64,000 bases of DNA from Streptomyces himalayensis subsp. himalayensis (GCF_013778455.1 NZ_JACEHE010000005.1:186001-250000); one strand, 5' to 3'; numbered from the stretch's first letter, positions 51,354 to 60,949 are shown. Notes: a model not told the origin generated them from the letters alone. Translations and numbers: made by a program.

Positions 51354-51815
51354 ATGGGCGATCTCTGGCCGGTGCCGGACGTACTGGCCTATCTGACCGG
51401 AAGCTGGGATGTGGCCCGCTCCGTACGGGACCTCGCGAGCGGCATCGACGGGACCTTCACCGGCACGACCGTTTTCGGGCGGCTGGAAAGCAGCGGTTGC
51501 GAAGGGGAGTGCGCGGGCCTGGTGCACCACGAGTCCGGCACCTTCGTATGGCAGGGCACACCCCGCCCCGCCGAGCGCACCCTCCGGTTTCTGCCCGGCG
51601 ACCCACCCGGAACGGCCCTCGTGCAGTTCTCGGACGGCCGCCCGTTCCACGACCTGGACCTGAGGTCCGGCCGCCATGTAGCGGACCATCCTTGCTCAGC
51701 GGACCTCTACCGGGGCGAGTTCACCGTGCACAGCGCCGAACGGTGGCGGACCGTGTGGCGGGTGGCAGGTCCGGCGAAGGACCTGCTTCTGGTCACGGAG
51801 TACAGGCGGCGGTAG
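51354..51815 (+). CDS. DUF6314 family protein
   Basis: A 153-residue protein starting LWPVPDVLAYLTGSWDVARSVRDLASG, the typical opening of the DUF6314 family, with lipocalin-like alternating strands (GTFTGTTVFGRLESSGCEG) to RWRTVWRVAGPAKDLLLVTEYRR. The fold suggests a small ligand-binding barrel; function unknown. ATG at 51354 with GGGAGG upstream. It ends 15 bases before the inverted-repeat element. Confidence 0.8.
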   Translation: MGDLWPVPDVLAYLTGSWDVARSVRDLASGIDGTFTGTTVFGRLESSGCEGECAGLVHHESGTFVWQGTPRPAERTLRFLPGDPPGTALVQFSDGRPFHDLDLRSGRHVADHPCSADLYRGEFTVHSAERWRTVWRVAGPAKDLLLVTEYRRR

Positions 51816-51830
51816 CGCCGGCCGGCAATA

Positions 51831-52030
51831 AGACCGACTGGCAAATGGGGGGTGGGAGAAGGAGCGGGGCTGGGTGCGTGCAGCTGCAAGGCGGAGGAGG
51901 GAGGCAACGCGATGGGGGCACCTCCCTGCTCGAGCGAAGCCGAGAGCTTGGGGGAGTTGTTGACTGACGACAACGCCGCAGATGTGCGTGCCCAGCCCCG
52001 CGACGCCGCCCCCCATTTGCCGGTCGGTCT
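51831..52030. repeat. Inverted-repeat element, copy 2 (interrupted)
   Basis: Same element as 31527-31686 with the same orientation, almost identical outside a 45-base insertion (51912-51956) that replaces 5 bases of copy 1. The 22-bp ends carry one change (T for C at 51839), which keeps a G-U pair on the + strand. It lies between convergent genes (ends at 51815 and 52044), as a two-way terminator would. Confidence 0.85.
51912..51956. repeat. REP-like palindrome nested in copy 2
   Basis: A 45-base palindrome from ATGGGGGCACCTCCC to TTGGGGGAG, with a central GCTCGAGC...GAGAGC arm set. It sits at the tip of the larger element, where copy 1 has GAGCG. Its ends match the repeat at 846-876. This type of short palindrome is widely scattered in Streptomyces intergenic DNA. 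Confidence 0.75.
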
Positions 52031-52043
52031 AAGGCGGGCAGGG

Positions 52044-52793
52044 TCAGGCGCCGGACCGCAGCACCCGCGAAAGCCCCAGCGCAGCCGTCCTCACCGCCGG
52101 TGCGAGCTGCGCCGGTCGGTACCGGGCCCTCGGCACGGCCACCGAGAGCGCGGCGACGGCCACCGCTCCGTCGAAGACGGGCGCGGCGATGCAGCTGACC
52201 CCGAGGGCGGCCTCCTGCTCCTCGTACGCGAGGCCCGACACCTGGGCCTGCTCGATCGCCGTACGCAGGCGTGCCGGGTCGGTGATCGAGTGCGGGGTCA
52301 GGCTGGGCAGGGGCCCCGCGAGCACCTCCTCGGTGAGGTCGGCGCCTGAGAAGGCCAGCAGGGCCTTGCCCACGCCGGTGCAGGTGAGCGGGAGCCTGCC
52401 GCCGATCCGGGAGGGCAGTGGCAGTACGTCATGCCCGTGGATCCGCTCGACGTAGACGACCTCGTGGCCCTCGCGGACGCCGAGGTGCACGGTCTCGCGG
52501 GTGGCCTCGAAGAGGTCCTGCAGAAACGGCAGCGCCGCCTCACGGAGATCCTGGCGGCGCGGGACCAGCGAGCCGAGCTCGAAGAGCTTCCCGCCGAGCC
52601 GGTACGTGTCGCCGGTGCGCTCCAGGAGTCCGAGCCGTACGAGGTCCGCCGCGAGCCGGAAGGCGGTGGTCTTGGTCAGGCCGGTGCGCTCCGCGAGTTC
52701 CGTCAGGCGGTACGTCCCGCCGTCGGGCCGGAAGGTTTCGAGGAGGGTGACGGCCTTGTCCAGCATGTTGCCGCCCGAGCTGTTCCGTGTCAC
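52044..52793 (-). CDS. IclR-family transcriptional regulator
   Basis: A 249-residue IclR regulator. A winged helix (about 10-70; [32 protein letters not shown]) precedes the effector-binding domain with [15 protein letters not shown] and [18 protein letters not shown]. Divergent from the meta-cleavage operon, which it likely controls in response to an aromatic-derived acid. GTG at 52793 overlaps the palindrome at 52782-52798; ATG at 52766 is an alternative that would leave the palindrome as a clean operator. Confidence 0.9.
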   Translation of the reverse strand: MTRNSSGGNMLDKAVTLLETFRPDGGTYRLTELAERTGLTKTTAFRLAADLVRLGLLERTGDTYRLGGKLFELGSLVPRRQDLREAALPFLQDLFEATRETVHLGVREGHEVVYVERIHGHDVLPLPSRIGGRLPLTCTGVGKALLAFSGADLTEEVLAGPLPSLTPHSITDPARLRTAIEQAQVSGLAYEEQEAALGVSCIAAPVFDGAVAVAALSVAVPRARYRPAQLAPAVRTAALGLSRVLRSGA

Positions 52794-52798
52794 GGAAC
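52782..52798. promoter_or_regulatory. Palindromic operator of the IclR regulator
   Basis: GTTCCGTG-T-CACGGAAC is a perfect 17-bp palindrome at the 5' end of the IclR gene, 150 bases from the operon it faces. Palindromes with GTTCC/GGAAC arms are typical IclR-family sites. Autoregulation and operon control are inferred. Confidence 0.7.
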
Positions 52799-52900
52799 AA
52801 ACTTTGGCGCATGTACGACGCCCCGTCTATACCGGAGGTGTCGCAGGCACGGGGGCCGCCCACGCCGGCTGCCGTAACCCGCGCTCGTATCCCGCACCCG

Positions 52901-52935
52901 TCCCGTCCCGTCCCGTCTCGTCCCGTCTCGTCCCC
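52901..52935. repeat. Pentamer repeat (TCCCG/TCTCG)
   Basis: Six tandem pentamers TCCCG or TCTCG followed by TCCCC, ending just before the GGAGG that precedes the short frame at 52947. A slippage-prone tract in the operon leader. Confidence 0.8.
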
Positions 52936-52946
52936 GGAGGTGTCGC

Positions 52947-52994
52947 ATGTCAGCGCCCCGCACCACGTCCAGCACCCCCCGGCGGTGCTCATGA
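52947..52994 (+). CDS. Possible 15-residue upstream ORF coupled to the hydratase
   Basis: ATG at 52947 has the best ribosome site in the area (GGAGG, 6 bases upstream). Its 15-codon frame, rich in Ser, Thr and Arg, ends in TGA that overlaps the hydratase ATG (ATGA at 52991-52994). It may act by translational coupling to start the hydratase, which has no own Shine-Dalgarno. It could also be chance; the peptide itself shows nothing special. Confidence 0.4.
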   Translation: MSAPRTTSSTPRRCS

Positions 52995-53803
52995 GCGCCG
53001 GCGCCGTCTCCCCGGCGGTGACCAAGGCCGCCGACGCCCTGGTGGAGGCCACCCGGACGGGCGTCGCGTGCCCGCCGCTGCGCACCCTCTTCGCCGACGG
53101 CGACGTCGAGTCCGCGTACGCCGTGCAGCGGCTGAACGTCGAGCGCGGTGTGGCCGCGGGCCGCCGTATCGTCGGCCGCAAGATCGGCCTGACCTCGCCG
53201 GCCGTCCAGGCTCAACTCGGTGTCGACCAGCCGGACTTCGGCGCGCTGTTCGCGGACATGGCCGTCGCCGACGGCGGCACGGTCGAGGCCGGGCGGCTGC
53301 TGCAGCCCAAGGTGGAGGCCGAGGTCGCCCTCGTCCTCGGCGCCGACCTGCCGCACCGCGACTGCACCGTCGCCGACGTGCTGCGCTCGGTCGACTTCGC
53401 GCTGCCCGCCCTGGAGATCGTCGACAGCCGTATCGCCGGCTGGGACATCACCATCGTCGACACCGTCGCCGACAACGCCTCCTCCGGCCTGTTCGTCCTC
53501 GGCGGCACGCCCGTACCGCTGACGCAGGTGGACCTGCGCGGCGTCCGGATGTCGATGACCAGCGGCGACAAGGTGGTCTCCGAGGGAACCGGCGCCGACT
53601 GCCTGGGCGGCCCGCTCAACGCCGCCGTGTGGCTCGCCTCCACCCTCGCCGCCGCGGGCGACCCCCTGCGCGCCGGAGACATCGTTCTGACCGGTGCGCT
53701 CGGCCCGATGGCTGTGGCGGCCCCGGGCGACGCGTTCGAGGCATCCATCTCCGGCCTGGGCACGGTCCGGGCCGCGTTCGCCCCCGAAGGAGACAACCGG
53801 TGA
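52991..53803 (+). CDS. dmpE: 2-hydroxypenta-2,4-dienoate hydratase (2-keto-4-pentenoate hydratase)
   Basis: A 270-residue hydratase of the MhpD/fumarylacetoacetate hydrolase fold. It adds water to 2-hydroxypentadienoate to give 4-hydroxy-2-oxovalerate in meta-cleavage pathways. The metal-binding acid residues are in [13 protein letters not shown] and PALEIVDSR, with [12 protein letters not shown] before. ATG at 52991; a GTG further up would add only low-complexity sequence. First main gene of a three-gene operon; overlaps the next by GTGA. Confidence 0.92.
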   Translation: MSAGAVSPAVTKAADALVEATRTGVACPPLRTLFADGDVESAYAVQRLNVERGVAAGRRIVGRKIGLTSPAVQAQLGVDQPDFGALFADMAVADGGTVEAGRLLQPKVEAEVALVLGADLPHRDCTVADVLRSVDFALPALEIVDSRIAGWDITIVDTVADNASSGLFVLGGTPVPLTQVDLRGVRMSMTSGDKVVSEGTGADCLGGPLNAAVWLASTLAAAGDPLRAGDIVLTGALGPMAVAAPGDAFEASISGLGTVRAAFAPEGDNR

Positions 53804-54774
53804 GCAGCAGCACCCCCGCGCCCAGCGCCCGCACGAAGGTGGCCATCATCGGCTCGGGCAACATCGGCACCGACCTCATGATCAAGGTGCTGCGCCTGTC
53901 CGAGACCCTCGAAATGGGCGTGATGGTCGGTATCGACCCGGAGTCCGACGGCCTGGCGCGCGCCCGCCGCTTCAAGGTCGCCACCACCCACGAGGGCGTG
54001 GACGGCCTCGTCAAGATGGACGAGTTCGCCGATGTGGAGATCGTCTTCGACGCCACGTCGGCAGGTGCCCACCGCTACAACGACAAGGTGCTGCGCGACC
54101 TGGGCCGCACCGTCGTCGACCTGACCCCGGCCGCCATCGGCCCCTACGTGGTGCCGCCGGTCAACCTCGACGACAACCTCGACGCGGGCAACGTCAACAT
54201 GGTCACCTGCGGCGGCCAGGCGACGATCCCGATCGTCTCCGCCATCTCGGCGGTGACGCCCGTGCACTACGGCGAGATCGTCGCCTCCATCTCGTCCCGC
54301 TCCGCGGGTCCCGGCACCCGGGCCAACATCGACGAGTTCACCGAAACCACCTCCTCGGCCATCGAGAAGGTCGGCGGCGCGGCGCGCGGCAAGGCGATCA
54401 TCATCCTCAACCCGGCCGAGCCGCCTCTGATCATGCGCGACACCGTGCACTGCCTGGTCTCGGAGTGCGACCAGGAGGCGGTCACCGCCTCCATCGAGGA
54501 GATGGTCGGCCGCGTCCAGGGCTACGTGCCCGGATACCGCCTCAAGCAGAAGGTGCAGTTCGACCGTGTCCCGGCCGACGACCCGCTGCGCGGACTGCTG
54601 CCCGCCGAAGCCGCTGGCACCGATGCGGTGAAGGTGTCGGTGTTCCTCGAGGTCGAGGGCGCCGCCCACTACCTGCCGTCGTACGCCGGAAACCTCGACA
54701 TCATGACCTCGGCCGCGCTGCGCACCGCGGAGCGCATGGCCGCACACCGCTCCAGCAAGGTGGCAACCCGATGA
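53800..54774 (+). CDS. dmpF: Acetaldehyde dehydrogenase (acylating)
   Basis: A 324-residue NAD-dependent enzyme converting acetaldehyde and CoA to acetyl-CoA. The NAD fold starts [10 protein letters not shown] (about 18-27), and the catalytic Cys lies in [12 protein letters not shown] (about 136). The family forms a complex with the aldolase encoded next, which passes acetaldehyde through a channel. GTG at 53800 overlaps the hydratase stop, and its own stop overlaps the aldolase ATG. Confidence 0.95.
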   Translation: MSSSTPAPSARTKVAIIGSGNIGTDLMIKVLRLSETLEMGVMVGIDPESDGLARARRFKVATTHEGVDGLVKMDEFADVEIVFDATSAGAHRYNDKVLRDLGRTVVDLTPAAIGPYVVPPVNLDDNLDAGNVNMVTCGGQATIPIVSAISAVTPVHYGEIVASISSRSAGPGTRANIDEFTETTSSAIEKVGGAARGKAIIILNPAEPPLIMRDTVHCLVSECDQEAVTASIEEMVGRVQGYVPGYRLKQKVQFDRVPADDPLRGLLPAEAAGTDAVKVSVFLEVEGAAHYLPSYAGNLDIMTSAALRTAERMAAHRSSKVATR

Positions 54775-55811
54775 CCGCGACCGACTCCACGGCACCCTCC
54801 CTGTACATCCAGGACGTCACCCTGCGCGACGGCATGCACGCCGTCCGGCACCGCTACACCGTCGACCAGGCCCGTACGATCGCCGCCGCCCTGGACGCGG
54901 CCGGTGTCGCCGCGATCGAGATCGCCCACGGCGACGGCCTGTCCGGCTCCAGCATCAACTACGGCGTCGGCGCCCACACCGACTGGGAGTGGATCGAGGC
55001 CGTCGCGGACGTCTCCCGCAACGCGATCCCCACCACCCTGCTGCTGCCCGGTATCGGCACCCTGCACGACCTCAAGCAGGCCCACGCGCTCGGCATCCGC
55101 TCGGTGCGGATCGCCACCCACTGCACCGAGGCCGACATCTCCGCCCAGCACATCGCCGCGGCCCGTGAGCTGGGCATGGACGTCGCCGGGTTCCTGATGA
55201 TGTCCCACATGGCCGCGCCGGCCGAGCTGGCCCGCCAGGCCAAGCTCATGGAGTCGTACGGCGCCAACTGCGTGTACGTCACCGACTCCGGCGGCCGCCT
55301 GACCATGGACGGCGTGCGCGACCGCTTCCAGGCCTACCGCGATGTCCTCGACCCGGCCACCGAGCTGGGCGTCCACGCCCACCACAACCTGGCCCTGGGT
55401 GTCGCCAACAGCGTGGTGGCCGTGGAGAACGGCTGCACGCGCGTCGACGCCTCGCTCGCCGGCCAGGGCGCGGGCGCGGGCAACTGCCCCCTGGAGGCGT
55501 TCATCGCCGTCGCCGACCTCATGGGCTGGAAGCACGGCTGCGACCTGTTCCCGCTCATGGACGCGGCCGACGACATCGTGCGCCCCCTGCAGGACCGCGA
55601 GGTCCGCGTGGACCGCGAGACGCTGAGCCTCGGCTACGCGGGTGTGTACTCGAGCTTCCTGCGCCACGCCGAGTCCGCGGCCGCCCGCTACGGCCTCGAC
55701 ACCCGCGCCATCCTGGTCGAGGTCGGCAGGCGCGGCATGGTCGGCGGCCAGGAGGACATGATCACGGACGTCGCGCTGGACCTGGCGGCGCGTACGACCG
55801 CGCAGGTGTGA
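54771..55811 (+). CDS. dmpG: 4-hydroxy-2-oxovalerate aldolase
   Basis: A 346-residue HMG-CoA-lyase-type TIM barrel that splits 4-hydroxy-2-oxovalerate into pyruvate and acetaldehyde. [11 protein letters not shown] (about 17-27) and the metal ligands in [11 protein letters not shown] (about 200-210) are intact. Last gene of the operon. The ring-cleavage dioxygenase and hydrolase of a full meta pathway are not in the window, so the source aromatic is unknown. Confidence 0.95.
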   Translation: MTATDSTAPSLYIQDVTLRDGMHAVRHRYTVDQARTIAAALDAAGVAAIEIAHGDGLSGSSINYGVGAHTDWEWIEAVADVSRNAIPTTLLLPGIGTLHDLKQAHALGIRSVRIATHCTEADISAQHIAAARELGMDVAGFLMMSHMAAPAELARQAKLMESYGANCVYVTDSGGRLTMDGVRDRFQAYRDVLDPATELGVHAHHNLALGVANSVVAVENGCTRVDASLAGQGAGAGNCPLEAFIAVADLMGWKHGCDLFPLMDAADDIVRPLQDREVRVDRETLSLGYAGVYSSFLRHAESAAARYGLDTRAILVEVGRRGMVGGQEDMITDVALDLAARTTAQV

Positions 55812-55920
55812 TCCGGTCGGCGGGGTGACGGACGTCTGCCATCCGCCGCCCCGCCGATCACCGACCGGCCCGCTGCCGAGCACGCCACCCGGCCGCCGTC
55901 ACGGCGCCGCGCCGCCGTCA

Positions 55921-56511
55921 TCACCGCCAGGCGGAGCCGCTCTCGCGGTCCAGCCGCAGGTTCCACCGTCCGGCCCGGCCGGTGAGCGTGACCGTCGACA
56001 GAGGCCGGACGTCGATGTTCCAGTACGTCGACGGGGGTGCTTTCAACGCGTAGACGAGGGCCGCGCGTACGACCGCGGGCTCGGCCACGGCGACGATTCT
56101 GCTCCCGTCGTCCGCGGGCCGGGTGTCCAGCCAGCCGCCCACACGCGAAATGAACGCGAGCAGGGACTCGCCGCCGTGCGGCGCGGAGCGCGGGTCGGCG
56201 AGCCATGCGTCGACGGCGGCCGGTTCCCGGGCCGTCACCTCGGAGAGGGTCAGGCCGCGCCACCGGCCCATGTCGCAGTCGCGCAGTGCGGGCTGGGCCA
56301 GTGGTGTGAGGCCCAGGACGTCTCCGGTCGTCCGGCAGCGGGGAGTTGGGGAGCAGTAGCGGAGTTCCGCAGCGGCGAGCGGCATCAGGGCGGGGGCGGC
56401 GAGCTGCACCGCGTACCAGCCCTCCTGGTCGAGCGGCCGGTCGTCGTCGAAACGCTCCGCGAGCAGCGCGGAACTGCGTGCGGCAGCGATGAGCGTGACC
56501 CGAACCTGCAT
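55921..56511 (-). CDS. Histidine-phosphatase-fold protein lacking catalytic His
   Basis: A 196-residue protein of the phosphoglycerate mutase/histidine phosphatase fold: LRYCSPTPRCRTTGDVLGL (about 50-68), DCDMGRWRGLTLSEV (about 78-92) and a late alpha/beta core. The first motif, normally RHGE, reads LIAAARSS (about 7-14), and the second, normally SHGG, reads VAEPAVV (about 140-146). Both catalytic His residues are thus missing, so phosphatase activity is unlikely. It may bind a phosphorylated ligand or partner. ATG at 56511 has no Shine-Dalgarno. Confidence 0.78.
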   Translation of the reverse strand: MQVRVTLIAAARSSALLAERFDDDRPLDQEGWYAVQLAAPALMPLAAAELRYCSPTPRCRTTGDVLGLTPLAQPALRDCDMGRWRGLTLSEVTAREPAAVDAWLADPRSAPHGGESLLAFISRVGGWLDTRPADDGSRIVAVAEPAVVRAALVYALKAPPSTYWNIDVRPLSTVTLTGRAGRWNLRLDRESGSAWR

Positions 56512-56599
56512 GCGGTGATCGTGGTGGGCGGGAATCCCCAGGTCAAGGCCTTACTTTCCGTGCACATTCATGCGCGCTGATGCGCCTCTTCGCGCACTC

Positions 56600-57046
56600 C
56601 TACGACTGCCCGAGCACCATCCACTGCCCCGGCTTGTCCAGCTCCTTGAAGCCGACCTTCTCGTAGACACCGTGGGCGTCATGCGTCGCGAGCAGTATCC
56701 GCCGCAGTCCGCACGGCTGCAGGTGGTCGCGGATGGCGACGACGAGTGCGGTGCCCAGCCCCTTGCCGCGGACCGACGGGGCGACGTACACATCGCAGAG
56801 CCACGCGAAGGTCGCCTCGTCGGTCACCACGCGCGCGTACGCGACCTGTTCGCCCGACGCCCTGTCGTACACCCCGAAGTTGAGCGAGCCCGCGACCGCG
56901 CGCTCGTGCTTGTCCCGGGTGCGGCCGAGCGCCCAGTACGCGTCGGTGGAGAGCCAGTGGTGTGTGCGCCCGATGTCGATGCGGGCGGTGTCCGCGGAGA
57001 ACTCGTAGCCGTCGGGCAGGCCGGGCACGGCGGAAGCGTCTGTCAT
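56600..57046 (-). CDS. GNAT N-acetyltransferase
   Basis: A 148-residue acetyltransferase with FAWLCDVYVAPSVRGKGLGTALVVAIRDHL (about 78-107), carrying the R-G-K-G-L-G acetyl-CoA loop, and a C-terminal YEKVGFKEL. The N-terminus TGYEFS/DIGRTHHWLSTDAYWALGRT pattern is that of a common small bacterial GNAT group. Acceptor unknown. Same strand as the preceding phosphatase-like gene, 88 bases apart. Confidence 0.87.
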   Translation of the reverse strand: MTDASAVPGLPDGYEFSADTARIDIGRTHHWLSTDAYWALGRTRDKHERAVAGSLNFGVYDRASGEQVAYARVVTDEATFAWLCDVYVAPSVRGKGLGTALVVAIRDHLQPCGLRRILLATHDAHGVYEKVGFKELDKPGQWMVLGQS

Positions 57047-57213
57047 GGCGCGAGATTCACAGGCAGGGTGGGCCGTGTCGAATGCTTTTCCGTCGCGAGC
57101 AGGGCTGTTGCCGGTGGCGGCCCCGGCACTTCGGCGGACGGCTCAACACGTTTCGATGGATCAATCTGAACATTGTGGGGCATTACCGGCTACTGACCCT
57201 AGGGTGGGGGGCT

Positions 57214-57873
57214 GTGAACGGCCACCAGCGAGTGCGGGACGACGAGGGGAGCGCGACCCGGCTCCTCGCGCTGTCGGACGGGGTGTTCGCCATCGCGATG
57301 ACGCTGTTGGCGCTGGACATCGCGCTTCCCGACGGGCTGGACGACGCCGGTTTCGAGCAGGCGCTCAGGGATGTGATGCCCAACGTGTGGGCGTACGCCC
57401 TCAGCTTTCTGGTCATCGCGGCGTTCTGGCGGGGCCACCACCAGATCTTCCGGTACGTGCGGGATGTGGACGGGACGATCGTGAGGCTCGGGCTGCTGAG
57501 CCTGGGGCTGATCGCCCTCATGCCGTTCCCCACCACCCTGCTGGCCGAGTACGGGGACCTGCCGCAGTCGGTGGCCGTCTACTCCGGTGCCGTCGCGGCC
57601 ATGGGCGCCACACAGCTCGCGTTGACGGTCGCAGTGTGGAAGCGCCCGTGGCTGGGGAGCGCGGCGCTGCCCGATCCGGTCGCCCGCAACGATGTGGCCG
57701 ATCTGGCCTCGACGGTGCTGGTCTTCGCCGTCGCCGTGCCGCTCGCCTTCGTCTCCCCGACGGGCGCAAAGTTGTGGTGGGCGGTGCTGATCCCGGTCAA
57801 GTCGTTCACGGGCAGGCGTGGCAAACGCCTGCGCGCGGCCGCCCAGACGCTCGAGCCTGACAGCACTCCGTAG
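57214..57873 (+). CDS. TMEM175-family (DUF1211) potassium channel-like protein
   Basis: A 219-residue membrane protein with six membrane segments. The first holds RLLALSDGVFAIAMTLLALDI (about 15-35), matching the family's R-x3-FSD motif, here LSD in place of FSD. Bacterial members form tetrameric K+ channels selective through a hydrophobic constriction in helix 1. GTG at 57214 follows a G-rich ribosome site. The stop codon is the first base set of a 20-bp tandem repeat. Confidence 0.85.
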   Translation: MNGHQRVRDDEGSATRLLALSDGVFAIAMTLLALDIALPDGLDDAGFEQALRDVMPNVWAYALSFLVIAAFWRGHHQIFRYVRDVDGTIVRLGLLSLGLIALMPFPTTLLAEYGDLPQSVAVYSGAVAAMGATQLALTVAVWKRPWLGSAALPDPVARNDVADLASTVLVFAVAVPLAFVSPTGAKLWWAVLIPVKSFTGRRGKRLRAAAQTLEPDSTP

Positions 57874-57930
57874 AGAACACCGCGCGGCCGTGGAGAACAC
57901 CGCGCAGCCGTAGAGAACACCGCGCGGCGG
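57871..57930. repeat. Three 20-bp tandem repeats at gene end
   Basis: TAGAGAACACCGCGCGGCCG (57871-57890), then copies with one or two differences at 57891-57910 and 57911-57930. The first unit begins with the stop codon of the channel gene. Confidence 0.9.
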
Positions 57931-58028
57931 GTGCCCTGAGACAGCGTGGACCGCGTGAAGCGCCGTTCGGGGTAAGGGCCGGTGTCGCGGAGAGGGTCCC
58001 TGAGCCGCGGCTCGTACCTTCGGCTGGC

Positions 58029-59435
58029 ATGACGCACGCATCGAGTGATCGCGCTTCGGGCACCAGCCGCCGCACCGCGCTTGCAGGGCTCGTCGGTGGG
58101 GCGGGTGCCGTGCTGGCCGCCGGGTGCAGCCCCTCGGGCGCGTCGCCCGTGAATGCGCCCACTCCCAGTGCGTCGGCGCCCGCCCCGACGGCCGGTGCCA
58201 CACCCGGGGTGATGACGCTCTTCAAGGACCCGGCCTTCAACTTCAACGGGCTCCTCGCGCTCGGTGGATCCGGCCATGGCGCCGCCGAGGTGGGCGAGGT
58301 GCTCACCGCCGTGAACGCGATCAACAAGGCCGGTCTCTCCGCGCAGACGTACACCGAGACCTTCAGGAAACTCGGCAATCAGCTGATGGAGGCGCCTGAG
58401 GGCGCCAAGCCCGGGACGGAGACCACACGCTTCCGTGCGCTGCGGGCCTCTCAGTACTACGCCCAGGCGCTGTTCTTCGTACTGGGCTCCGAGGACCCCG
58501 GCAGCGAGGAGCAGTTGTACAAGTCCGGGCGCGGCGCCTGGGACAGGTTCTGCGAGCTGAGCCACCCGGCAGCGGTGACCGCGGACGTCCCGTACGGCAG
58601 GAGCCCGCTGCCTGTGTGGTTTTTCCGGCCGGACGAGTCCGGCGAGCGGCGTCCCACCGTGATCCTCACGAACGGCAGCGACGGACAGAACGTCGACATG
58701 TGGACCTACGGCGTTGCGGCCGCTCTGGGGCGCGGCTGGAACGCACTCGTGTACGACGGGCCCGGCCAGGGGCACCTTCTCTTCGTGGACCGGGTGGTCT
58801 TCACGCCGCGCTGGGAGACGGTGGTCACGCCGATCGTCGACTGGCTGGCCGCCCGCTCGGACGTGGACACGGGCAAGATCGCCCTGACCGGGCTGAGCAT
58901 GGGCGGATGCCTGGCCCCCCGGGCTGCCGCCTTCGAGAGCAGGATCGCCGCTCTGGTGGCGATGCCCGGCGTGCTCGCGCCCTGGCTGGGCTTTCCTCCG
59001 GAGATCCGGAAGATCCTCACACCGGACAAGGAGGAGACCAACACCATCTGGAACAAGGAGGTCGTCCCCGAGCTGCCTCCGTCCGCCGCCGCGACGTTGA
59101 AGAAGCGCATCGAGCCCTTCTCGGTGCCGGCGATGCTCGACGCCCGCGAGGGCAAGATGTTCACCGACTTCTCCACCCCGGCCAGACTCATCGAGTCGCT
59201 GGACATCACGAGCGTCGTGGGCCGCATCAAGGCGCCCACACTGGTCCTGGACTACGACGACGAGCAGTTCTATCCCGGCCAGCCGCGCCAGATGTTCGAC
59301 AAGCTGACGGGCCCGAAGGACTACGTGAAGCTCACCGCGGCCACCGGCGCCCAGCTGCACTGCTCCCCGATGGCACCGCAGCAGCACTGCGAGGTCGTCT
59401 TCGACTGGCTGCAGGAGAAGCTGTCAGGCAGCTGA
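58029..59435 (+). CDS. Exported alpha/beta hydrolase lipoprotein
   Basis: A 468-residue enzyme with a Tat-type lipoprotein signal (SRRTALAGLVGGAGAVLAAGC, about 13-33). The hydrolase core has the nucleophile Ser in GLSMGG (about 290), acid in LVLDYDDEQF (about 407) and His in GAQLHCS (about 443), plus a helical N-terminal part before residue 190. The layout resembles the 2,6-dihydropseudooxynicotine hydrolase/dienelactone-like group. Substrate unknown. ATG at 58029. Confidence 0.85.
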   Translation: MTHASSDRASGTSRRTALAGLVGGAGAVLAAGCSPSGASPVNAPTPSASAPAPTAGATPGVMTLFKDPAFNFNGLLALGGSGHGAAEVGEVLTAVNAINKAGLSAQTYTETFRKLGNQLMEAPEGAKPGTETTRFRALRASQYYAQALFFVLGSEDPGSEEQLYKSGRGAWDRFCELSHPAAVTADVPYGRSPLPVWFFRPDESGERRPTVILTNGSDGQNVDMWTYGVAAALGRGWNALVYDGPGQGHLLFVDRVVFTPRWETVVTPIVDWLAARSDVDTGKIALTGLSMGGCLAPRAAAFESRIAALVAMPGVLAPWLGFPPEIRKILTPDKEETNTIWNKEVVPELPPSAAATLKKRIEPFSVPAMLDAREGKMFTDFSTPARLIESLDITSVVGRIKAPTLVLDYDDEQFYPGQPRQMFDKLTGPKDYVKLTAATGAQLHCSPMAPQQHCEVVFDWLQEKLSGS

Positions 59436-59515
59436 CCTCTGCGGCGACCTCGAGGCCCTGGCCTCGCCGCCTTGGCGTCGCCGCCCTGGCCTCGCGGCCC
59501 TCGCCTCGCCGTGCG

Positions 59516-60947
59516 CTAGAGCACCTCGTCACATGCGGTCCGCAGCCTTCGTACCCCCTCGGTGATCTCCGCCGTCCCCGCGACGCCCGCGAAGCTCAAC
59601 CGCAGGTGGGCGGCAGGGGGTTCGGCGCAGAAGTAGGGGCGGCCGGGGGTGACGGAGACCCCTGCGCGGAGGGCGCCCGCCACCAGGGCCGCCTCGTCCG
59701 TGCCGTCGGGCAGACGGAGCCACAGGTGGTAGCCGCCGGACGGGATGTGCGGAAGGACGAGTTCGGGCAGGTGCAGGCTCAGCGCGGCGGTCATCGTGTC
59801 GCGGCGGTTCTTCAACTCGGCCGACACGGACCGCAGATGGCGGGGCCACGCGGGCGAGCCGACGAGCTCGAGGGCCGCCTCCTGCATCGGTCCCGGTACG
59901 AAGAACGTGTCGACGACCTGGATGGCGCGCAGCCGCTCCAGGACCGGGCCCCGGGCGGCGAGGGCGCCGACGCGGAAGCTCGGCGAGGTGGCCTTGGTCA
60001 GCGAGCAGACGTGTACGACGACTCCGTCCGGGTCGTCGGCGGCCAGCGGCCGGGGCAGCGGCCCGGCGTCGGCGTGGACGAGACGGCGTACGAAATCGTC
60101 CTCGACGACGAACGCGCCCGCCGCCCGCGCGATCCCCAGCACCTCGCCGCGCCGCTCGGGAGCGAGCACCGCGCCGGTCGGGTTCTGGAACAGCGGCTGG
60201 CAGACGAACACACGCGCGCCCGTCGCCCTGAACGCGTCGGCGAGCAGACGCGGCTTCACACCGCCGGAATCCACCGGAACCGGAACCGGACGCAGTCCGG
60301 CCGCGCGGGCGATGGCCAGCATGCCAGGGTAGGTGGGCGACTCCACGAGGACCGGTGCGCCGGGTGGGGCGAGCGCCCGCAGAGCAGTGGTCAGCGCGGA
60401 CTGCCCGCCCGCGGTGATCAGTACCTCGGCGGCGCTGATGGCGCCCCCGATCCCGCGCGCGAACCACTCGCGCAGCTCGGCGACGCCGTCCACGGGCGGC
60501 CGGCTCCATGCCCCGGGCCGCCGCCCGGCCCGGGCCAGCGCCGCCGCCATCGCCCGCTCGGGCTGCAGCGATGCGTGCAGATAGCCGCCGTTGAACTCGA
60601 TGACTCCGGGCGGCGGCGCGGAGAGGCTGACGAGAACGCCCGAGGCATCGACGGTGCGCGGTACCGCTTCGGCGGTGGCGTCGGCGCTGAGCGACACCTC
60701 CTGCCATGAGGTGTCGCCCACGGCGGCGGTGGCGGTGCGGGGCTGTGTGCGGAAGGCGCCGGCTCCCGGTCGTGTGACGACCAGCCCCTCGGCGACGAGC
60801 TGCGCGAGGGCCCGTGACACGGTCACCGGGCTCACGCGGAACCGCTCGACAAGCACCCGGCTCGACGGCAGCTTTCCTCCTGGAGAGTAGCGGTCGAGCT
60901 CATCCCGCAGCTGTTTCGCCAGTTCACCCACACTGCTACGCTCTTGC

Positions 60948-60949
<2 letters not shown>
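59516..60949 (-). CDS. MocR-type regulator (GntR HTH plus aminotransferase domain)
   Basis: A 477-residue MocR/PdxR-type protein. The GntR winged helix (about 8-72, GKLPSSRVLVERFRVSPVTVSRALAQLVAEGLV) precedes a class I aminotransferase-fold domain whose PLP Lys is in CSLTKATSPSFRVG (about 320). It should sense PLP or an amino compound and control the divergent exporter gene. ATG at 60949 overlaps the exporter ATG by two bases, with CATG shared. Confidence 0.92.
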
